From assembly GCA_964392775.1 (NCBI GenBank), contig CAYMRD010000016.1:1-54381 (forward strand): a stretch of DNA of 54,381 nt. Direction: 5' to 3'. The notes beneath the pieces are model-generated. The model ran no database searches. It saw nothing but the letters and a program-made list of their open reading frames with translations, and had not been told where the DNA came from. Shown here in pieces: positions 1 through 11,300 of the stretch; positions within the stretch are counted from its first letter, which is position 1; each line of letters starts with the position of its first letter. Source of the DNA: UKL13-3 sp964392775 (GTDB lineage: Bacteria; Bacteroidota; Bacteroidia; UKL13-3). Both the position numbers and the translations under genes were made by a program.

Positions 1-35
1 TAGTAAAACCAAGGGGGACAGACGATGATCCGGGA

Positions 36-890
36 CTACCGCACAAAACAGGAGGTTTCGTTTGCCGAAAATGAACGGTTACTATATCGGAAACAAAACT
101 CGTCCAAATATCTATCAATATATCTGTCGCTTATTTGATGGTATTGTCCGACAATTCCGCGCTTGAACAGCGACCAAAAATTTTCCATCCCATTTGTGTG
201 TGCTTCACCTTTTACGTATTGTCCATCTCCGTGATTCACTACAAGATGTTTGAATTTAGCTGATAGTTTATTGTAACCCATCCATTCATCTGTTGACATT
301 GTAGACCCCTTTTTAACATTTGCATTAACGAAGGTATTAAGAGTTCTACCAGACCTGTCTTTAGCCTTCTTCGCCTTAACCTTACCACCTCTTTCCATTA
401 CTCCAATAACAACTGTTTTATCTGCTCCCCCTTGACCTCCTTTTGTTTTCTTATCAGCATGTCTATTTTTATTTTTACCACCAATAAAAGTTTCATCGGC
501 CTCTACAATTCCTTCCATTAATTTATGTTGTTCTATTAATGCTTTGCGTATTTGCATAAACATTCTCCATGCAGTATCTTTCGTTACCTCAATATCCCTA
601 CCTAATGCACGAGCGGAATATCCTTTCTTCGCATTTAACACTAAAGAAATAGCTAAAAACCATTTCTGTATATCCAACTTTGTTTTATGAAATATTGTGC
701 CTACTGTTACACTAAAAGACCTATTGCAAGCATTGCAATGGTAGCGTAATGTATTTTTTAGAGGGGTTTGTTTTTTGCTGTTGCAGTAGGGACAAACTGG
801 AATATCATTCCAACGCACTTGCTCCAAATGTTTAATGCAATCTGCCTGAGTTGGGAATAGTTTGTAAACTTGTATTATATTCATAGTCAT
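36..890 (-). CDS. IS1595-family (ISXO2-like) transposase
   Basis: A 284-aa DDE transposase that would cut and paste its own insertion sequence. An N-terminal zinc ribbon is visible (C33/C36 and C52/C55), followed by a helix-turn-helix-like stretch (about 75-115). The ISXO2-like catalytic domain has D132 in VEADETFIGG, D201 in STDEWMGY and E236 in HTNGMENFWS. After FRYSNR the last residues (SFSANETSCFVR) do not resemble the usual family ending, which typically runs some 20-25 residues further, so the C-terminus may be clipped; this is inference from memory of the family. I could not find a convincing pair of terminal inverted repeats: the left end lies within about 35 bp of the window edge, and the AT-rich stretch upstream of the start (891-960) gives no clear partner. 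Activity is uncertain. Confidence 0.9.
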   Translation of the reverse strand: MTMNIIQVYKLFPTQADCIKHLEQVRWNDIPVCPYCNSKKQTPLKNTLRYHCNACNRSFSVTVGTIFHKTKLDIQKWFLAISLVLNAKKGYSARALGRDIEVTKDTAWRMFMQIRKALIEQHKLMEGIVEADETFIGGKNKNRHADKKTKGGQGGADKTVVIGVMERGGKVKAKKAKDRSGRTLNTFVNANVKKGSTMSTDEWMGYNKLSAKFKHLVVNHGDGQYVKGEAHTNGMENFWSLFKRGIVGQYHQISDRYIDRYLDEFCFRYSNRSFSANETSCFVR

Positions 891-963
891 ATTATTTGTC
901 TACCGTTATCGTGGACAAATGTACAACTATATTTCAAATTTATAAATTTATTTAACTACCTTT

Positions 964-1056
964 AGATATGACATTGCCAAAGATGGGTGGTTGAGCGTTC
1001 ATTCGGATGGCTGGAAAAGTGTAGAAGGCTTTGGAAAAATTGCGAGCGAAAAATAA
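964..1056 (+). pseudogene. 3' remnant of an unidentified gene next to the IS
   Basis: An open frame without a start codon reads RYDIAKDGWLSVHSDGW and on to GFGKIASEK, ending at TAA 1054-1056. It begins just after the AT-rich upstream flank of the IS1595 transposase. The amino-acid composition looks like real coding sequence (two Asp-Gly-Trp motifs), so it is probably the tail of a gene broken by the insertion. I do not recognise the family. The remaining spacer up to 1195 shows nothing else. Confidence 0.35.
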
Positions 1057-1197
1057 ATAACAGCTTACAGTTTGTTGTGATGGCATTCCTCAGAATTCTA
1101 CTCAATAGATTATGAACAGGCTCTAAGGGCTACCTAACCCTTGTATAAGGCTAGAGGATGCCTTGGATAAGGGTTAATCTAAAATGAGACAATTCTA

Positions 1198-1228
1198 CGT
1201 TCATGCGGACGTGCCGTCCGCGTGAGAT
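1198..1228. repeat. REP palindrome upstream of the RAYT
   Basis: GCGGACG (1205-1211), loop TGC, CGTCCGC (1215-1221). It shares the stem and the flanking TTCAYGCGGACG / CGTCCGCGTGA words with the three tandem copies at 1803-1965 and the inverted pair at 53924-53985. REPs flanking a RAYT gene are the usual arrangement of this transposase family. Confidence 0.75.
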
Positions 1229-1267
1229 TAGAAGAAAACAGCCCCAATACATTACATATATCTGAGT

Positions 1268-1798
1268 ATGTCTGAGTTTTTAAAAATAGAAAAAGGAAAT
1301 ACCTATTTCATCACTATGACAATAGTGGATTGGATCGATTTGTTCACACGAGAATGCTATGTAGACATTTTGGTTAACAGTATAAAATACTGTCAGAAAA
1401 ACAAAGGGTTAGAAGTTTATGCTTATGTCATCATGCCAAGTCATGCACATCTGATTGTAGGCAGCGAAGGAAATTTAAGTCATATATTACGGGATATGAA
1501 AGAGCATGTCTCAAAATTAGTAATCAAGGAAATTGCAGATAACCAGCAGGAAAGTAGAAGAGAATGGTTATTGAAAAAGTTCTGTATAGGTCAATCTAAA
1601 GAAACAGGTAAGCCATCTTACAGGGTATGGCAACCCGGAAATCATCCAGAGCAATTATATAGCGATAAGTTTATTACTCAGAAAGAGCAGTATATCCATA
1701 TGAATCCTGTAGTTTCAGGCATTGTAAGCCAACCCCAATATTATAGATTAAGCTCTGCCAGTGAAGATAGTCCGATTAAAGTTTTACCGATCAGATAA
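1268..1798 (+). CDS. REP-associated tyrosine transposase (RAYT, Y1/HUH family)
   Basis: A 176-aa single-strand endonuclease of the IS200/IS605 Y1 superfamily, in the subgroup that recognises and mobilises REP palindromes. The HUH motif is H59-A-H61 in VIMPSHAHLIV and the catalytic tyrosine is Y142 in EQYIHMNPV, both in family positions. Its length is normal. An ATG lies at 1268. One REP hairpin lies 40-70 bp upstream and three tandem REPs begin 5 bp after the stop, so the gene sits inside its own substrate. The protein looks intact. Specificity for these REPs is inferred from family knowledge and proximity. Confidence 0.93.
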   Translation: MSEFLKIEKGNTYFITMTIVDWIDLFTRECYVDILVNSIKYCQKNKGLEVYAYVIMPSHAHLIVGSEGNLSHILRDMKEHVSKLVIKEIADNQQESRREWLLKKFCIGQSKETGKPSYRVWQPGNHPEQLYSDKFITQKEQYIHMNPVVSGIVSQPQYYRLSSASEDSPIKVLPIR

Positions 1799-1802
1799 TA
1801 GA

Positions 1803-1965
1803 GCTAGATAATAAATATTTGCACACGGACGACACGTCCGCGTGAACGGGGATAATAGAGCTAGATAATAAATATTTGCACACTGACGGACACGTCCGCG
1901 TGAACGGGGTGAACGGGCTAGATAATAAATATTTGCGCACGGACGACACGTCCGCGTGAACGGGG
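1803..1965. repeat. Three tandem 57-bp REP units
   Basis: The unit starts with GCTAGATAATAAATATTTG and then the hairpin CACACGGACG-ACA-CGTCCGCGTG followed by AACGGGG. Copies begin at 1803, 1860 and 1917, an exact 57-bp period, with a few point differences (for example CACTGACGGACACGTCCGCG in copy 2). The shared AT-rich leader shows that the amplified unit is leader plus palindrome, not the palindrome alone. It is not CRISPR: there are no distinct spacers. Confidence 0.9.
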
Positions 1966-2003
1966 AAGCAGTGGTTGCATCTGCATAAACAATACTTCCA
2001 GCT

Positions 2004-2210
2004 TTAGATAAAAAGAGCAGTTTCCGGGTAATCCGGGTACTGCTCTTTTTTTATGCTGCTTGTTTTGGATAACAACCATTTGGTCAGTTGCACAACCACG
2101 CTGATGCATACGATTAAAATGCCCAAACGCGACAGGGTATTATGGTATCCCTGTAGTAAAATATTACCCGTTACAAATAATACGATTGATAGGGTTGGTA
2201 ATAATTTCAT
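2004..2210 (-). CDS. Small putative membrane protein
   Basis: A 68-aa ORF with an ATG at 2210. The N-terminal half contains two hydrophobic stretches (about 5-22 and 28-47: LLPTLSIVLFVTGNILL and LGILIVCISVVVQLTKWLL), then a polar tail. The last residues (KKEQYPDYPETALFI) are encoded by the stem-loop at 2010-2050, so the hairpin is part of the reading frame. No family is recognised. It lies alone between the REP array and the terminator of the giant gene, so it may be a real small membrane protein or chance coding. Confidence 0.4.
   Translation of the reverse strand: MKLLPTLSIVLFVTGNILLQGYHNTLSRLGILIVCISVVVQLTKWLLSKTSSIKKEQYPDYPETALFI
2010..2050. terminator. Bidirectional terminator-like hairpin
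   Basis: AAAAAGAGCAGT (2010-2021) pairs perfectly with ACTGCTCTTTTT (2039-2050), with a GC-containing loop and T-runs on both strands. It overlaps the 3' end of the small ORF at 2004-2210. Its stem core (AAAAAGAGC) is shared with the terminator at 2271-2300. Confidence 0.7.
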
Positions 2211-2270
2211 GTCCCAAAGGTGACAAGCTGGTATTAAAGAATCGTAAATAGAGCGTAATGTAATTGCAAA

Positions 2271-2300
2271 AAAAAGAGCCGGACAATGCCGGCTCTTTTT
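2271..2300 (-). terminator. Rho-independent terminator of the giant surface-protein gene
   Basis: AAAAAGAGCCGG / CCGGCTCTTTTT form a perfect 12-bp stem with a 6-nt loop. It lies 20 bp after the stop codon of the gene at 2321-11656, with the T-run on the minus strand. Confidence 0.85.
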
Positions 2301-2320
2301 GATAAGGATTAAGGTTATTC

Positions 2321-5300
2321 TTAGTGTTTTACAACTTTGATTACCTGACTGTCATCAGATGAGATGATTTTTACGAAATAAACACCTGCTCTGCTGGTTG
2401 CCAGTTCGTCAATTTCAATTGCATTGGCACCCGAAAGGATGTTAACTTGTTTTGAAGTAATAACGCGTCCCTGATAATCGGTAATCAAGATATTGACTGT
2501 CGATTGTTCATTAGCATTAAGGTTCAAAGCAAATGACTGACTGAACGGATTTGGATTCACACTTGCCGAGGCAAGAGATTGTGCCTCACGGCTTACTCTT
2601 ACTACATTTGAGTAGGATGTTCTTCCGTTATTATCAATTTGTTGCAAGCGGTAGTACAAGGTGTTTGAGCCGGCATCTCCAAAGGCGTTTACATCGTTGT
2701 AAGAGTAGCTATGAGCCACCATTGATGTTCCGTTTCCTTTTATAAAGCTTACTTTCTCAAATGATCTGCCGTCAACAGAGCGCTCCAGGTCAAACCCATT
2801 ATTGTTTACTTCTGAGCTTGTAGTCCATTGTACCAATGCTCCTGATTTACCGGTTTTAGCTGTAAATGATAACAAGGTAACAGGGAGAGGGTTCTGAGTA
2901 CTGTCTGCTGCAACTGTAAACTGCTCCAGTTTCTGCATTCCTGTTCTGGATATAGAAGTTGTTTGATCCTGGAAAGTCAGATCGCTCTGATTTCCATCTA
3001 AACTCCAGGGGCTAAATGCATCCGGTCTGTTAATAACGGTAACGCTGTATGGGTTAGGCAGGAAGGCAATGCTATCCATTGAGAATGTTGCATCGTATAC
3101 ACCTCCTGATAATCCATCTGCGGCAACCAGATTCCAGTAGCCTTCAGAACAGGTAACATTTACCATTGCTCCAATTGAAGATTCATATAATGGGAATCCA
3201 AAATCTCCTAACGCTTTTGACGGAACAAACGAAGCAGTTATCGAACCATATACAGGAGGAGACATATAGTTAATGGTCAGGCTACGCGTTCCTTTTGCCT
3301 GCGTGATTGGGAATAAAATACTGCTGTTATAGTTTGTTAGACCCACCCAACGTTTAACCGGAGCATTAATACCGCAATTCATTCCGGCTGTCAGTGTACC
3401 TGGGGTTCCTGGACTTTCTCCAATCTCAACTGTAATATTCGCGTTTCCGTTAATTTTTGCATTGTCGCCTAATGATAAAGTTCCGGTCACTTTTAGTGTA
3501 GCGCTGCCCGGTGCGTTCATATTAAGGATGGTACCCTGAGTAACTGTTAAAGAAGCAACGGTTTGCGGGAACACATTTGTAATGTTTAATACACTATCCG
3601 AGTCGAATACAAGTTCATCGCTTGGAGATGCTGCGTTCCGTACAGGTGTCCAGTTAGATGCTAAATTAAAGTCTGATGTTCCCGAATTGTTCCATGTATA
3701 CGTTGACTGTGGCAATGCCGGAAGAATGGTAAGTGTATAATCATGTGCTCCGGATTGGTTCCAGAATGAACAAGATCTGTCTGTTCCGCCTGATGTGCCA
3801 CCATAAAATGTTCTTAAACGTATGCGGGTATCACCCAACAAGGCTGTGGTTGGAATGGTAACGGTGGTGCTAACAGAAGGTACAAAGGTGGATGACAGGA
3901 CATACTCCTCAGATGGTTCAAAGATACCATTTCTGTTCAGGTCAATAAACGCACTTGCTCTGGTAGGAGCAGCAAATACGAGGTGTATTGGAAGAGTAGA
4001 CCCTGCGTATGCTGTAGCGCTAAGGGTGTCAGAGAAATCAAAATACGGACTACAGGTTCCTACAGTAGCATTAACCATACTACCTACGTAAGCGCTGTCA
4101 ATACAGTATAATGCACTGCTGGTAGGGGAGCAATACTGCGAACGGACAATAACGTTACCCGCAGGGGCAGGATTGTTCACACTGTGAGTTGTTCCGGCAA
4201 TCACCACAGCAGAAACTTCAGCATCAATTGAGTCACCAAGTGGTGCATCAGATTTTACATCAAAAGTTAACCAGAAGTAGCTGGTGTCCGGAGCCAGCTC
4301 CTGATAGCCTGATATTGTAAATGGCAGCCAGTCTACTCCGCTTATATTGCTTCCTGCGGTATAGGTAGTTCCAAACTGATTGGTTGTTGCAAAGGAATCC
4401 GTCAGGGTATAATACACTTTGGCATTTGCGAGGTTGTGTATATCGTTACTGCCACCTGTGGTATTGAAGCTAAGCGATGTAACAGGAGCAGCAGCACCTG
4501 ACGAGCTTGCAATAACCCTGATACGCATTGCCTTATGGTTGTTGGTTCCTTGTCCAATCCGGTCAGTTGAAGCTGAAGGATTAGATGCAGTCAGATCCAA
4601 TACGCTCATTGGAGCTAACACTGTTCTAAAGGCAGGAGGATCATTCGGGTTCGGTATCTGGATCGTATCCATTACCATGATGCTGTCCAGACGCACATCC
4701 AGCGTATCACCATTGATTGCCGATCCTTGAACATCGTATGTTAACCAGTAGTTGGTTGTGTCGAAGGATGTTAACAAGTCGCTGATGTTGAAGCTGAATT
4801 GGCCGGCAGGGTTGTTAACAGTTCCAAGCAGTGTAGAAGTAGAAGGACTACTAAATATAGGGTTGGTACCTGTTGTATACAATTTGGCAGCAGCAATATC
4901 TGCGGCAGGATTGCTTGAAATACTGGTGTTGAAATACATATCGGTTAAAAGAGGGGTTCCGCAACCATCAACTTTCACCTTGATTCTCATGATAACCTGA
5001 TTGTTTCCTCCCGAAGCGGCATTTCCACTTGTTTGTGTTACAGAACTTGATGAAAATGCAAGAGGAGCGTCCTGAATATTAATTGTATAATCTTCAGTTT
5101 CACCCTGAAAGGTTGAGGCTCCACATAGCGAAGGTGCGGTAGCAGACTTACTAGCCATCAAACGCATTCTGGTCAGTCCTGTTTTTGCACTACAAGGAAT
5201 ATTATAGGTAAAGGCTGTTGCAGTAGTAGCACCACCTGGGCTGGGAGTCACAGCAGAGGTTATAAACTCATCTGGTCCTGAAAAATCTCCATTTTGATCC

Positions 5301-8300
5301 AAGTCAATATACAAATATGTATATCCACCCACAGCTGCACCGAAATCGGCAGTTGAAACACTAATATTATTAGGGCCTTTTGAAACATTGCGAGGAGTTA
5401 AAGCTGAAAAGTCAGAATAAAACGGAGGGGCACCCGCAGGAGAAGGGTTACCGCCAGTAACCTGAGCATTTGTAACACCGCCAATAATTGTCGTAGGAAT
5501 ACGGTAATAATTATTATTGGTACCAGGAGCAGAAGTCGTACAATACTCGCCTCTTATTTTGATAGTACCTTCCGGAGCTCCGTTGCTTCCTGATGGAACT
5601 TCAAGATTGCCGTCAAAGGTAACACCGGTCAACTCTGCATCAACAGAGTCTCCCATGGTTGCCGTTGTTTTGAGATCAAATACAAGCCAGAAATAGTTGT
5701 CGGTATTAGATGTTGTAATGTTGTCGCTAATTGTAAAGCTACCCCATGTTCCCGGAGCGGCCGAATAAGCGCTGCCAAACTGCGTGGTGGCTGCAAATGT
5801 TGAACTCGCTCCGGTGTAGAATACCCTGGCCGAATCAATGTTTTGCCCACCGGTTACATTAAATGATAAACCGGTGATTGGAATTGGACCAGTGTTGGTT
5901 CCTTTTACCAAAACCCGGAGTATTTGACTGTATATAGCACCCTGAGCTACTGATGATAAATTAGGATGAGTGATCACCATATCACTATATGTCATTCTGG
6001 CGGGAATGATAAAATAGTTTGCCGGATTTCCGTTAGACGTAGTGTTTCTCCAATCGCCAAGCACATAAAGACTGTCCAAGCGGGCATCAACTGTATCAAG
6101 GGCGGTAGCAGTTGGAGATAAATCAAACGTTAACCACAGGTAATTAGAATCGGCTAAGGAAGCGTTGTTTAACAAAGCGTTTAATCCCGAGAACTGAATA
6201 TCGTTTCCTGAAGGAGAAGTTGTAGCCAGTAAGTTGTTTGTGTTAAACACATTTGAGGTTCCGGTTGAGTATAGTTTTACAGAACTGATATCAGCAGGAC
6301 TTGTGTTTCTGGTAAGCGTAAAATTCATGTTATTCAAAACAGCTCCGCAACCGGTTGTTTTTACAGCCACGCGTAATACTCTGAAATCTGCAGTTCCCTG
6401 TCCGGCCATACCTGATGGTTGCACGAATGAAGCTCCTGCATAGGTTGGAGTACTATTTGGTTCTACATTAATTGTATAATCCTCTGTTTCGCCATATATG
6501 TATGTTGATGCGTTTCCGCATATTGTTCCAATTAAATTAGCATTGTTGGCATTAGATGCTGATCCATAAATAATCCTCATCCGGGTGTGGCCGGGTGAAG
6601 CAAAACAAGGTACGAATATATTACCCGAAGCAGTTGTAAGAGACGTTGTTGGTGTGGCTCTGTAAGCAACTTCGTTTAATGCAGGGAGTGTATCAAAAAT
6701 GCCATTTTGGTTCCAGTCAATCAAAATAACGAAAGTAGCATTTATATTGTTGTTGGCAGGCTGATTACAGTTTCTCACACCGGCTAACGAGAAAGCTACA
6801 TTGGTACCTGTAGTTACGGTTGGCGGAGCGATGATATCTGAATAATCGGAGTATTGATTAAGGATTGAACCCACTCCGCCTGTTTGTGAACAGTTGGAGG
6901 TATTGGTCATAGATCCAAATGTTACACTGCTGATATCCTCAAACGCACTTGGTCCCTGGCCATTGCTGAAGTTGTTCCCGCTTGGTCCCATAAAGCAATA
7001 GTTTTGTTTGATAGGAAGCGCTCCGGATACCGTTGCAATGCTGGGGGTGAGGATACCTCCAAGATTGAATGATACAAGACTGGCATCCACCGAATCGCCA
7101 ATAGTTGCATCGCTATTCAAATCGTATGCAAGCCAGAAATAGTTCGTGTCAAAATTCAGGTCTTGTACACCTGCGATGGTGAAGGCATTCCATTTTGTAC
7201 CGGTCATATTCGCATCTGCAGTGTATGCATTGCCGAATTGAGTGGTGTATGCAAACGTGTTGCTGTTTCCGGTATAGAATACCCGTGCAGATGCAATATT
7301 CAGGCTGTCATTTCCACCTCCTGCAGGATCAAAGTTCAATTCGGTTAATTGACGTGGCGCTCCGGAATTTGAACCCACAATGCGAATGCGGAGAACAGGC
7401 GTATACAATTGTCCTGCTCTTGCTGCCCGGGTGGCAGCAGGATGGATTACCTCTGAATGCAGGTATGTATTGGCAGCTTTTACCACCATGTATTGTGCAG
7501 GATTGTTGTTGGCCGGAATCACAAACCTGTTTGCGACATTGATGCTGTCAATCCTTACATCAATTGTGTCGTTCAATGTTGCTCCCGAACTCAGGTCGTA
7601 TGTAATCCAGTAGAAAGTTGTATCACCCGCATTCGAATAAAGGGTGTCTGAAAATCCTGTAAAGATAAACGAACCGGAAGGGGTGGCAACAGATGCCAGC
7701 AGGTTTGTTGCGGTAAATACATTGGATCTTCCGGTAGAGTATAATTTGGCATTCGCAATATTACTACCGGCATTATCTGTTTCTGCCGTATTGCAATGCA
7801 TTTCAGATAAGAATGCGGCACTGCATCCCTTAGCTATAACAGGTAAACGCATCATCACTTTATTGGTAGCCGAAGGTGCGATTGTTCCGGAGAATTGTGT
7901 AGCAGATGACGACATATAATCAGTAGGGTTATCAGAAATACTGATGGTATAGTCCTGGAATTCACCTGCGGCTGTGCTTCCTACACATGCGGCAATGTTA
8001 CCACTAGTAAACCAGGTTAGAATCCTCATTCTGATTTCTGATGATACCGTTGCATCACATGGGATGGTAATGGGCAGTGTGCTTACTGAGTTAATCGCTC
8101 CGGCAATGTCTGATATTATCATTGTTTCATCAGGCTCAAAACTACCGTTATCATTATAATCAATCATTACAATAGAGCTTGTGGATGCTGTTGATTGAGT
8201 TACAGATAAATTATATGTAAAACCTCGTTGAAGGGTTGTTGTTGCCGTTCCCAAAGGCGGGTAATTCACATAATTTGGAGTTGGGAAAATAGTGCTGCCA

Positions 8301-11300
8301 GTGTTGTTGTTAAGGGTGTTGATGCTAACATTGCTTAAGTGGCGGCCTCCTGTAACAGCAGGGTTACAATACGGTTGTTTTATTGTTCTCGATCCGGCCG
8401 GATTCAGAACATTCGGTATTTGAGGGGTTTCATCGTATGTTAATGATACAATAGTGGCATCAACAGAATCATCAAGAATGGCTGATGCTTTGATATCATA
8501 AGATAACCAGAAATAAACGGTTGAGTTAGCCGGTATTGCCTGGGCTCCATTAAAAACAACCGTACCCAGTGCACCGCTTCCCGATGGGGTAGAGTAGGTT
8601 GTGCCAAACTGTATATTGGCGGGGTTGCTTCCTTCAAAGGTTGAGTCAAGTTTGGTATACCAAACTTTAGCTGCCGCAATATTGGTTAAATCATTTGCAC
8701 CTGTGCTGTTAAAGCTCAGAGAGGTTATATATGCCGAGTCTCCGGCTCCCGTTTGTACAGCAACCCGGATGATGCCGGCATTGGTGGTGTTTTGACTCAC
8801 CTTGGCCGTAGCCTGAGTAGCTGTTGAGCTTGTGTATACTGCAGGCACATCATATATATAGTACATTTGTGGGGTTGTTGGGGCCGAGGTAATTGAGCTT
8901 ACGGATGTTCCGCTAAACTCTGCAGCCGGCAATGCTGCAACATTTGGTGTTGAAACGGTATCCTGAGCTACAAAGAAATATTGTATGGTATCGTGGATAT
9001 TAACGGCTGATCTGAGCAACGAATAATCAATCGTGAAGTCGAAAGGAGAACTCGTGTTGCTGGCTTCAACCCATTTCCATCCGTCAGTACCAGCCGTATT
9101 GGCACCAAAAACATTTTGGTCGCCTGGTTTTTTATAGTAAATTCTTGGAGAAGTGCCGGGAGTGTTAGCCACCATTCCACCATCATCGAATACCCTTAAT
9201 ATACCGGGAAGATTTCTGCTGGAAGTGCTGTTAATACCCATAATGAGAGTATCGGAAATGGCTGGTGAAACAACGTCTCCGGTTTGCTCGTAAGCACCAA
9301 TGGTTGAATATACTGAAGCAGCACGAAGGTTACCTGTAATGTCTCTGTTATAAGGAGTGCTCAGGGTTGGGGCTGCTGCAACCAAAGGAGAAGATAAGAG
9401 AGGATACAGGATGGTAGAACTGTTCAGCTTTGGATCGGCAGATATACTGTTGGCATCTACACCAAAGGTTGATTGCCATCCGCCAAGCGTGGTGATATTA
9501 TTATTAAAGCTAAGCACACCTCCGGTTGGGTCGCTATAATAAAAATCATTGTAGTCGGATAAGGATCCGGTGGCACCGATTAATGAAGTTGCTCCGGTTA
9601 TGCCAAGCACAGAGTGTACCGCTGCTCCCGATTGTGCTCCGGTGGCATTGTAAAATAAATTGTTTCTTAATTTGAGTACGCTGCCTGCGAATGCGTTCTC
9701 AAAAACTGTATTTGATAAGTTGGGAGCCGAGCTGCCATCAATAACAAAAGTATTGTTTACAATTTCATATTGTACGGTTGTTGGGTTGCTTGGGGCCGCA
9801 GTCCGCAGCCATAACCCTCTAATTGCACGGGTTGCATTAGCCGCTCCTGTATAAGCCGAAGAAATATTACTTACGGTATTATTGTATATTTTAAAACCAA
9901 TGGTACCTAATGAACCTGTATTGTCATGCTGGATACAAAGACCGGAAATGGTGGCCGTAGACGTTATGCTTGTTGATTTTAAGCCTGAAATCCTGTTGTT
10001 TGAAACTTCATTGCCAAATCCTCCTGATCCATTAAATGCTCCTGTTAAAGCTCCTATTGTGATTCCGTCAACCGATGCCGTACCGTTTGTTGTAATGTTT
10101 TGAATGGAATTATTGCTAACCACAGCATTGTATTGGTAGTTGAGGTTAATACCACAGGTGGCGATTGTTCCGTTTCCGATATCATTATCTACTTCGGGGC
10201 GTCCGATAGTATTAAATGTTCCCGGTGTTAAGGTGCTGATGATAGTATTGCGGTCAGGTACGATAGCGGTTGCTCCATAAATAACGATTCCCTGCTGTAC
10301 ATTACCGATTGTAATATTATAATAGCTGTTATTATCATTGCTTCCGTTTGGGGTGAGGGCAGTAACCCCTCCTCCCACAATTGCATTGGCAGTTTGAAGA
10401 ATACCGCGGGTTCCGGGTGTTGTTCCCCCAAATAAAAATGCTGTCCTGTCGAGTATAATGGTGGTGTTTTTAATGGTATTGTTTCTGGCCCCATTGGTTG
10501 TTGATGCATTTCGTATCAAATAGCCATATTCTACGGCAAGGGTTTGAGATGCATTGTTTGAATTTATATCGATACCATCAAAAGTGATGTAATCAGCTCC
10601 ATACAAACAGATTCCATAATCCTGAGTTCCGGGATTTGGATTTGATGTAGCCGGCTGGTATGCACCATAAGTTCCGGTTGGGCGAATAACAGGATTTGCT
10701 CCTGCTCCGCTTTTTTGGAATATAATAGGCTGGGTAGCCGATCCTGAAGCTGTAATATATGGTGTGTTTTCATCAAAAGTTTGTCCGGCCGAAACATTGA
10801 AAGTGATAGGATTTGTTAAACCACAGTTTGCAACCGCATTCACCCAGTTGATAGCATCCGTAAAGCTGCTAAAATTGGTTCCGGCTGTTGGTAATGTATT
10901 GTTGATAGTATACAACGTAGGCGTTGATGAAACGGGTGTTTTTGATACAACAGAAATTTCATCGACAGCCGGTGGGGGATTGTTGGCAGCAGTGGAGTTT
11001 CTAAAGGATGTAAAAACGAGTTTGAACGTTCTTGACTCTGTGCAGTTATTTAAGAAGGAAGGAGGGATGGGGGCAGTAAATGTAATTACCCCCTGAGCTG
11101 CGGTGATGGGTGTAGCAGCCGAAAATAACAATACTTGTCTGCCTGGTCCCCAGGTACCAGCAGTTACTTGTCCACCATTGCTCTGGGGCTGGGTTGTAAC
11201 AGGTGTATTATTGGAATCACAGACATAAACCATCAATTTGGTATTGGTGGTTCCTCCCATTACATACTTAAATGATAATACAACTTCTGTTTCTCCGGCA

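Noticed and set aside
1803..1965. Possible small CRISPR array
   Set aside because: The three copies repeat as whole 57-bp units without unique spacers, and the core is a REP hairpin next to a RAYT gene.
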